64,000 nt of DNA, taken from positions 39,255 through 103,254 of the forward strand of contig NZ_JASISO010000032.1 of NCBI RefSeq assembly GCF_030063135.1, written 5' to 3'. How positions within the stretch are numbered: the first letter of the stretch is position 1; every line of letters begins with the position of its first letter. The DNA is from Streptomyces sp. G-G2. GTDB lineage: Bacteria > Actinomycetota > Actinomycetes > Streptomycetales > Streptomycetaceae. Shown one piece after another: positions 59,745-64,000 of this stretch. Below the pieces are notes generated by a model. That model was not told where the DNA came from, did not search any database, and was given only the letters and a program-made list of their open reading frames with translations. Position numbers and translations under genes: made by a program.

Positions 59745-60562
59745 CCGTCCTGGTAGCCAGTGATCTCGACCGTACGCTCATCTACTCGGCGGCGGCCCTC
59801 GGGCTGACCATGCCCGATCCGGTGGCCCCCCGGCTGCTGTGCGTCGAGGTGCACGAGAGCCGCCCGCTCTCCTTCATGACGGAGACGGCGGCCGGGCTGC
59901 TCGCCGAACTGACCGCCGACTCCCGCGTGGTGTTCGTCCCGACCACCACGCGCACGCGCAAGCAGTACCAGCGGATCCGCTTCCCCGGCCGCCCCGCCGC
60001 CTACGCGATCTGCGCCAACGGCGGGCAGCTGCTGGTCGACGGCGCGCCCGACCGGGACTGGCGGCGCCAGGTGGCCAAGCGGCTGGAGCGGGAGTGCGCG
60101 CCGCTGGAGGAGGTGTACGGGCACCTGCTGGACACCGCGGACCCGCTGTGGCTGCGCAAGGCCCGGGTGGCGGAGGACCTCTTCGCGTACCTGGTGGTGG
60201 AACGGGAGCTGGTGCCGCCGGAGTGGCTCAAGGAGCTGGTGGAGTGGTCGCAGGAGCGGGGCTGGACGGTCTCGCTCCAGGGCCGCAAGATATACGCCGT
60301 CCCGCGCCCGCTGACCAAGAGCGCGGCCATGCGGGAGGTGGCCCGGCGGACCGGCGCCGCGCACACGCTGGCCGCCGGGGACTCGCTGCTGGACGCCGAC
60401 CTGCTGGAAGCGGCGGACGAGGCGTGGCGGCCGGGACACGGCGAACTGGCCGACGCGGGATGGAACCCGCCGGGCGTGCGGGCGCTGACCACCCAGGGAG
60501 TGGCGGCGGGTGAGGAGATCATCCGCCAGTTCGGCCGTGCGGTGGGCAGACTGAGCGCATGA
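59741..60562 (+). CDS. HAD-family phosphatase of the Ter biosynthetic module
   Basis: 273 residues from GTG 59741, which overlaps the previous stop (GTGA). Motif I is VTVLVASDLDRTLIYSAAAL (DLD nucleophile pair), motif II in RVVFVPTTTRTRKQYQR, the Lys of motif III in RPLTKSAAMREVARR and motif IV in TLAAGDSLLDADLLEAAD. The cap carries DWRRQVAKRLERECAPL. It probably removes a phosphate from the ribosylated intermediate. It overlaps the methyltransferase start by 4 bases. Confidence 0.92.
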   Translation: MTVLVASDLDRTLIYSAAALGLTMPDPVAPRLLCVEVHESRPLSFMTETAAGLLAELTADSRVVFVPTTTRTRKQYQRIRFPGRPAAYAICANGGQLLVDGAPDRDWRRQVAKRLERECAPLEEVYGHLLDTADPLWLRKARVAEDLFAYLVVERELVPPEWLKELVEWSQERGWTVSLQGRKIYAVPRPLTKSAAMREVARRTGAAHTLAAGDSLLDADLLEAADEAWRPGHGELADAGWNPPGVRALTTQGVAAGEEIIRQFGRAVGRLSA

Positions 60563-61221
60563 CCAAAGGCAACAGCACCAAGATCACGGATGAGCTGTAC
60601 GCGTACATGCTCGACCACAATCCGCCGCTGGACGAGGTCCAGCAGGCCCTGGTCGCGACGACCTACGAGAAGTTCCCGGACGTCGCCGGAATGCAGTCCG
60701 CGCAGGAACAGGGGCCGCTGCTGGCCTTCCTGGTCCGGCTGACGGGCGCGCGCCACATCGTGGAGGTCGGCACCTTCACCGGTTTCTCGGCGCTGTCCAT
60801 GGCCCAGGCGCTGCCCGAGGACGGCCGGCTGATCGCCTGTGACGTCTCGGAGGAGTGGACGGCGTACGGGCGCCAGGCCTGGGCGGCGGCCGGGGTCGCG
60901 GACCGGATCGAGCTGCGGATCGGGCCCGCGCTGGACACGCTGCGGGCGATGCCGTTCGGGGAACACGTCGACCTGGCGTACATCGACGCCGACAAGCAGA
61001 GCCAGATCGCCTACTGGGAGGAACTGGTCCCGCGGCTGCGGCCGGGCGGCCTGATCGTCACGGACAACACCCTCTTCCACGGCACGGTGCTGGACGAGTC
61101 GGCGACCGGCTCGGGGGCCGGGGTGCGCGCCTTCAACGACCACGTCGCGGGGGACAAGCGGATGGAGTCCGTGATGCTGGCGATCTCGGACGGCCTGACG
61201 CTGTCGCGCAAGCGGAGCTAG
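60559..61221 (+). CDS. SAM-dependent O-methyltransferase, family 3 (caffeoyl-CoA OMT-like)
   Basis: 220 residues, full length for this class. SAM site HIVEVGTFTGFSALSMAQAL, acidic RLIACDVSEEW, metal and catalytic stretch VDLAYIDADKQSQIAYWEEL and GGLIVTDNTLFHGTV. The conserved Asp-Asp-Asn metal ligands are present (D in IDAD, DN in TDN). Members methylate catechol-like or other vicinal hydroxyls. ATG overlaps the HAD stop by 4 bases, so it is made together with the Ter enzymes and may methylate their product. A generic housekeeping role is the alternative. Confidence 0.93.
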   Translation: MTKGNSTKITDELYAYMLDHNPPLDEVQQALVATTYEKFPDVAGMQSAQEQGPLLAFLVRLTGARHIVEVGTFTGFSALSMAQALPEDGRLIACDVSEEWTAYGRQAWAAAGVADRIELRIGPALDTLRAMPFGEHVDLAYIDADKQSQIAYWEELVPRLRPGGLIVTDNTLFHGTVLDESATGSGAGVRAFNDHVAGDKRMESVMLAISDGLTLSRKRS

Positions 61222-61275
61222 CGGAGGCCGGTGGGGGCTGGCGGGGTAGCCGGCCGACCGGCCGGCTGGCGGGGC

Positions 61276-61500
61276 TCAGCCGCAGCCTCCGCCGCCGCAG
61301 CACCCGCCTCCGCCGCCTCCGCCCGCGCGGGCTGGTGCGGGGGCGGCGGAACGCGTGCCGCCGACGGCGACGGCGGACAGCAGCTTGACGGTGTCGCCGT
61401 GCCCGGCGGGGCAACTCGCGGGCGCGGCGGACTCGGCCATGGGGCGGCTGACCTCGAAGACGTCCTCGCAGGTCCGGCAGCGGTATTCATAACGGGGCAT
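61276..61500 (-). CDS. FmdB-like zinc-ribbon protein with Gly/Cys tail
   Basis: 74 residues from ATG 61500. N-terminal zinc ribbon MPRYEYRCRTCEDVFEVSRP with CxxC, and a second ligand set SCPAGHGDTVKLLSAVAVGG (one Cys, one His nearby). The tail is unusual: a poly-Gly run with two Cys clusters (GGGGGGGCCGGGGCG). The FmdB family is small and of unknown function. The tail suggests extra metal or disulfide binding, or a nascent signal. It is convergent with the methyltransferase. Confidence 0.82.
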   Translation of the reverse strand: MPRYEYRCRTCEDVFEVSRPMAESAAPASCPAGHGDTVKLLSAVAVGGTRSAAPAPARAGGGGGGGCCGGGGCG

Positions 61501-61577
61501 GCGCACAGGCTATGCGCTCGGAGCCGACGTGGACGTATTCAGCCGGAGCGTGCCAGGGGGCCAGGCCAGGGCGACGG

Positions 61578-62321
61578 CTACCGAGCCGGGCCGGGGCCCA
61601 CGGCCACCGACCCCGGACGGGCCCGCATCCGCTCCTCCCGCGCCGCCTGCTCGGGGTGCCGCGCGCGCCAGTACGGATTGTCGTGCGGCAACGCACTGCC
61701 CACCCGCCCGTACATCCCGAACCACATCAGCATCACGCCGACGACGAAGCTGAACAGCACGTTCTGGATCCGGAAGGCCAGGAAGTTCAGGCCGGTGTCC
61801 AACAGCGCGAGATTGACGAACCCGCTCGCGATGAACAGCAGGCCCAGCGTGATGTTGAGCGTCGACGCGAAGCTGCCCCCGATCACCATCCCGACGAACA
61901 ACAGCCCTCCGATACAGATCGACAGCACACTCAGCGAACCGTTGGTGTTCAGGGCGAGCACCGTGGCCCCACCGGTGTCGAAGAAACCGATCCGGTCGAT
62001 GATCCCGAGGATCCCGAAGGCGACCAGCAACAGCCCGGTCAGTCCGGCACCGACCCGATAGACCTGGCTGAGCTTGTGGTCGGCGGGCAGGTGATCGTCG
62101 AGCTCAGCGTTGACGGGACGCAGGAGGCGTCGCAGCAGCCCCTCGGAAGCCTGCGGCGCATGAGACGCGTAGGGCTCGTGGGCTACGTACGGCGCATAGT
62201 TCTCGTGGGCCTCATGGCATCCGTAGAGCGCATGGGACGCGTACGACTCGGGCTCATGCGGTACAGGGGGCGCCTGGGAGGCGCGGCCCGCACGAGGCCT
62301 GTGGGAAATGTGGGCAGCCAT
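61578..62321 (-). CDS. DUF4383-like integral membrane protein
   Basis: 247 residues from ATG 62321 with GGAGG upstream. The first 70 residues are polar and His/Tyr/Ala-rich with a repeated YASHA/YAPYVAHEPYASHA pattern. Four membrane helices follow (VYRVGAGLTGLLLVAFGILG, LSVLSICIGGLLFVGMVIGG, STLNITLGLLFIASGFVNLA and QNVLFSFVVGVMLMWFGMYG), the DUF4383 layout. The tail is basic. Function unknown. The repeated N-terminus is probably specific to this lineage. Confidence 0.85.
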   Translation of the reverse strand: MAAHISHRPRAGRASQAPPVPHEPESYASHALYGCHEAHENYAPYVAHEPYASHAPQASEGLLRRLLRPVNAELDDHLPADHKLSQVYRVGAGLTGLLLVAFGILGIIDRIGFFDTGGATVLALNTNGSLSVLSICIGGLLFVGMVIGGSFASTLNITLGLLFIASGFVNLALLDTGLNFLAFRIQNVLFSFVVGVMLMWFGMYGRVGSALPHDNPYWRARHPEQAAREERMRARPGSVAVGPGPAR

Positions 62322-62392
62322 GGCGCCGCCTCCTCAGCTCCGTTTCTGGAACTCCAGCATCCGCCGATGCCCGCCGTCCGACAACCCAGGCC

Positions 62393-63637
62393 TCAGCCGG
62401 TGCCGCGCCGCCCCCGCATATCGCTGACCACCCCGGCCACGGTCGCCCGTACGCCCTCCATCTCCTGGAGGAAGTGCCAGTAGTCCGGGTGCCGTCCCTC
62501 CAGCCCGGCCAGCGCCCGCTCCACCCGGGCCACCGACTCGTCCAGCGGCCCCGCGTGCCGCGGATCGGGCACGCTGCGCCCCTCCATCGCCAGCCGCTGC
62601 GCGTCCCGGATCGCGAACCGGGTCCGCTGGACCTCCGCCTGTGGATCCTTGGCCACCGCCTCCAGCCGGGTCAGCCGGTCCTGGGCCGTCGACACCGCCG
62701 CGTCCACCGAGTCGAACAGCTCGCGGACGGTGGCGATCAGCTCGGTGGCCTCCGACCAGCGCTGCTCCTGCCGGGCCTGCCCCGCCTCCTTCAACCGCTC
62801 CTCCGCCTGCCGTACGGAGGCCAGCGCCTGCTCCGGTACGTGCTGCAGGTCCTGCCAGCAGTCGGCGCTGAACCGGCGCCGCAGCTCGCTCAGCACCGGA
62901 TCCACCCGGTCCGCCCGGTTGCGCAGGGCCTGCGCCCGGGTCCGCAGGCTCACCAGCCGGCGGTCCATCTCGGCCGCCCGCTCCGGCAGCCTGGCCGCCT
63001 CCGCCCGCACCGCCTCCGCGTCCCGCAGGATCCGGTCGGCGCGCTGCACCGTGGCGGGCACCCCGTGCCGCGCCGCGCCCTGGTTGAGCATGGTCAGCTC
63101 CGGCCCGAGCGCCGCCAGCCGCGCGGCCAGGTCGTCGGCGCGCATGCCGGAGGCCCGTACGGCGTCCAGCGCGTTCGCCGCCGCGAGCAGCGCGGCCTTG
63201 GCCCGCTCCCGCGCGGGCGCGACCCGCGCCAGCTGCGACTCGGCGTTGTCGAGCAGCGGCCGCAGCCCCTGGTCAAACCGCTCCAGCTCGCCCTTGACCC
63301 GCACCAGCTCGTCCCGCGCCCGCTCCAGCTCACGCTGGGCGCGCGCGGCCACCGCGCCGTCGAGATCGTCCCGGTCCAGGTCGTGCGCGTCGACGGCCTC
63401 GATGTAGACCTGGCTGACCGCGTCGATCCGCCGGCCCAGTTCCGCGAAGCCCTCGACGGCCCGCCGCCCGGCGGGAGACCCGTCCGCCGCGGTGATCGTC
63501 TCTATCGAGATCCGCAGATCCCGCTGTGCGGTGTCGAGCTCGTAGAACGCGGCGGCGGCAGCATCCTTCGCGGCCTGCGCATCCGCCCGCCGGCTCTCGT
63601 CCCGCCCACCGAACCACCGCCGGGAAGCCGTTGTCAC
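62393..63637 (-). CDS. Long coiled-coil protein of unknown function
   Basis: 414 residues from GTG 63637, with GGGAGAGG upstream. Nearly all helix: heptad-rich stretches such as LERARDELVRVKGELERFDQ, ARLAALGPELTMLNQGAARH and VSLRTRAQALRNRADRVDPV. No membrane helix or catalytic motif. Actinobacterial genomes have such proteins next to tRNA genes, but I know no assigned role. The near-absence of Cys and Gly and the even heptads suggest a structural or scaffolding protein in the cytosol. Confidence 0.85.
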   Translation of the reverse strand: MTTASRRWFGGRDESRRADAQAAKDAAAAAFYELDTAQRDLRISIETITAADGSPAGRRAVEGFAELGRRIDAVSQVYIEAVDAHDLDRDDLDGAVAARAQRELERARDELVRVKGELERFDQGLRPLLDNAESQLARVAPARERAKAALLAAANALDAVRASGMRADDLAARLAALGPELTMLNQGAARHGVPATVQRADRILRDAEAVRAEAARLPERAAEMDRRLVSLRTRAQALRNRADRVDPVLSELRRRFSADCWQDLQHVPEQALASVRQAEERLKEAGQARQEQRWSEATELIATVRELFDSVDAAVSTAQDRLTRLEAVAKDPQAEVQRTRFAIRDAQRLAMEGRSVPDPRHAGPLDESVARVERALAGLEGRHPDYWHFLQEMEGVRATVAGVVSDMRGRRGTG

Positions 63638-63752
63638 AATCCCTCTCCCGTACCGCGTCCAACCGCGTCCAGCATGCCCCACCCCATTCTCCCCCACGCG
63701 ATCGCGTTTGTGTCCGGGGTACGCCGTCCATGTAGGCTGTCCACTCATCCAC

Positions 63753-63827
63753 GGGTGCGTAGCTCAGGGGTAGAGCGCTGCTCTTACAAAGCAGATGTCG
63801 GCGGTTCGAAACCGTCCGCGCCCACCA
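63753..63827 (+). tRNA. tRNA-Val (anticodon TAC), CCA encoded
   Basis: Acceptor GGGTGCG (63753-63759) pairs with CGCGCCC (63817-63823, one T-G pair); D-arm TAGCTCAGGGGTAGAGC; anticodon stem CTGCT/AGCAG with loop CTTACAA, TAC at 63785-63787; T-arm GTTCGAAACC. Discriminator A at 63824 is followed by an encoded CCA, unlike the three tRNAs near 6.2-6.6 kb. A mobile element starts within about 50-90 bases. Confidence 0.98.
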
Positions 63828-63869
63828 GGGATAACTAGCAGGTGAGAGCCTGTTATTGGCCCTCCAGTC

Positions 63870-63901
63870 GTGTTGGCGGTTTCTAGCGGTCGTTGCAACA
63901 C
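63870..63901. repeat. Probable terminal inverted repeat of an IS30-family element
   Basis: GTGTTG (63870-63875) and CAACAC (63896-63901) flank the GC-balanced GCGGTTTCTAGCGGTCGTTG. It lies just outside the 3' end of the transposase gene, where an IS30 terminal repeat is expected, but the other end is beyond the window so the repeat cannot be confirmed. Confidence 0.45.
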
Positions 63902-63913
63902 GTGGTCGGTTGT

Positions 63914-64000
63914 CTAGGCCGCGAGGAGTTTATGCAGGCGCTCGGCTGGGGTTTCCCAGCCGAGCGTTTTGCGTGGGCGGCGGTTGAGCTGGTCGGCGAC
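63914..64000 (-). mobile_element. IS30-family transposase, C-terminal end (runs off the window)
   Basis: The minus strand reads VADQLNRRPRKTLGWETPAE followed by RLHKLLAA-stop, with the stop at 63914-63916. The LNRRPRKTLGW(E/D)TPAE block is the well-known C-terminal signature of IS30-family DDE transposases. The body of the gene lies to the right of the window, so it cannot be said whether the element is intact. It inserted shortly downstream of tRNA-Val. Confidence 0.92.

Noticed and set aside
1..64000. CRISPR arrays, rRNA genes, prophage
   Set aside because: I saw no regularly spaced repeats with unique spacers, no rRNA-like conserved segments, and no capsid, terminase or integrase genes in the window.

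Overview
The window is about 64 kb of very GC-rich actinobacterial chromosome. Codon third positions are strongly G/C, GTG starts are common, and adjacent genes often overlap by 4 bases. The gene content (HrdA-type sigma factor, Mbl-like actin homologue, FasR-fabD-fabH-acpP-fabF, homodimeric AceE, an actinobacterial Ter cluster) points to Streptomyces. From memory, much of the order resembles the S. coelicolor region running from hrdA down to aceE; this is recollection, not a computed alignment. The left half is ordinary chromosomal core with scattered decayed genes.

Layout. 1-6.1 kb: 3' end of a sigma-70 gene, a heterodimeric ABC exporter pair, a sugar kinase with an altered active-site residue, and a YtxH-like protein. 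6.2-6.7 kb: two tandem tRNA-Asn genes and a CAT-anticodon tRNA, each group with a strong terminator. 6.7-17 kb: YbdK-type ligase, MFS exporter, cupin, secreted alpha/beta hydrolase, a histidine kinase/response regulator pair with a striking palindrome upstream, a fused acyl-CoA carboxyltransferase, and three gene remnants (phytase-like esterase, LysE exporter, Lrp regulator). 17-19.8 kb: a two-gene operon of an Mbl-like protein and a GAF sensor kinase whose ATPase domain looks dead. 20-31 kb: secreted lipase with a TTA codon, MarR/oxidoreductase/Ohr-type redox genes, an imine-reductase-like enzyme with a divergent HxlR regulator, a GH3 glucosidase, and a GDSL lipoprotein. 31.5-36.4 kb: the type II fatty acid synthase operon with its activator FasR. 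36.5-50 kb: pirin, amidase, beta-lactamase-like hydrolase, MerR/aldo-keto reductase, DUF4429-SHOCT, DUF1023 hydrolase, TetR/MFS, an inhibitor-like secreted protein, a K+ channel and pyruvate dehydrogenase E1.

50.4-61.2 kb: DUF3052 protein and peroxiredoxin, then a tellurium-resistance-like (Ter) stress island: two TerD, a TerC/DUF475 membrane protein, a TerA-like protein, a TerD with a low-complexity tail on the opposite strand, and a tightly coupled enzyme operon (HpcH/HpaI lyase, an 884-residue phosphoribosyltransferase/StiP fusion, HAD hydrolase, O-methyltransferase). Comparative work on Ter systems has proposed that such enzymes make a nucleoside-like metabolite. Here the O-methyltransferase is translationally coupled to the HAD gene and may add a step. 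This is the most promising under-described system in the window.

The right end holds small membrane and coiled-coil proteins, a tRNA-Val with encoded CCA, and the 3' end of an IS30-family transposase that runs off the window.

Recurring regulatory designs can be read directly. Divergent regulator/target pairs (MarR, HxlR, TetR) have dyads between them. Several genes have a -10-like hexamer so close to the start codon that a leaderless transcript is likely (12303, 39465, 44166).
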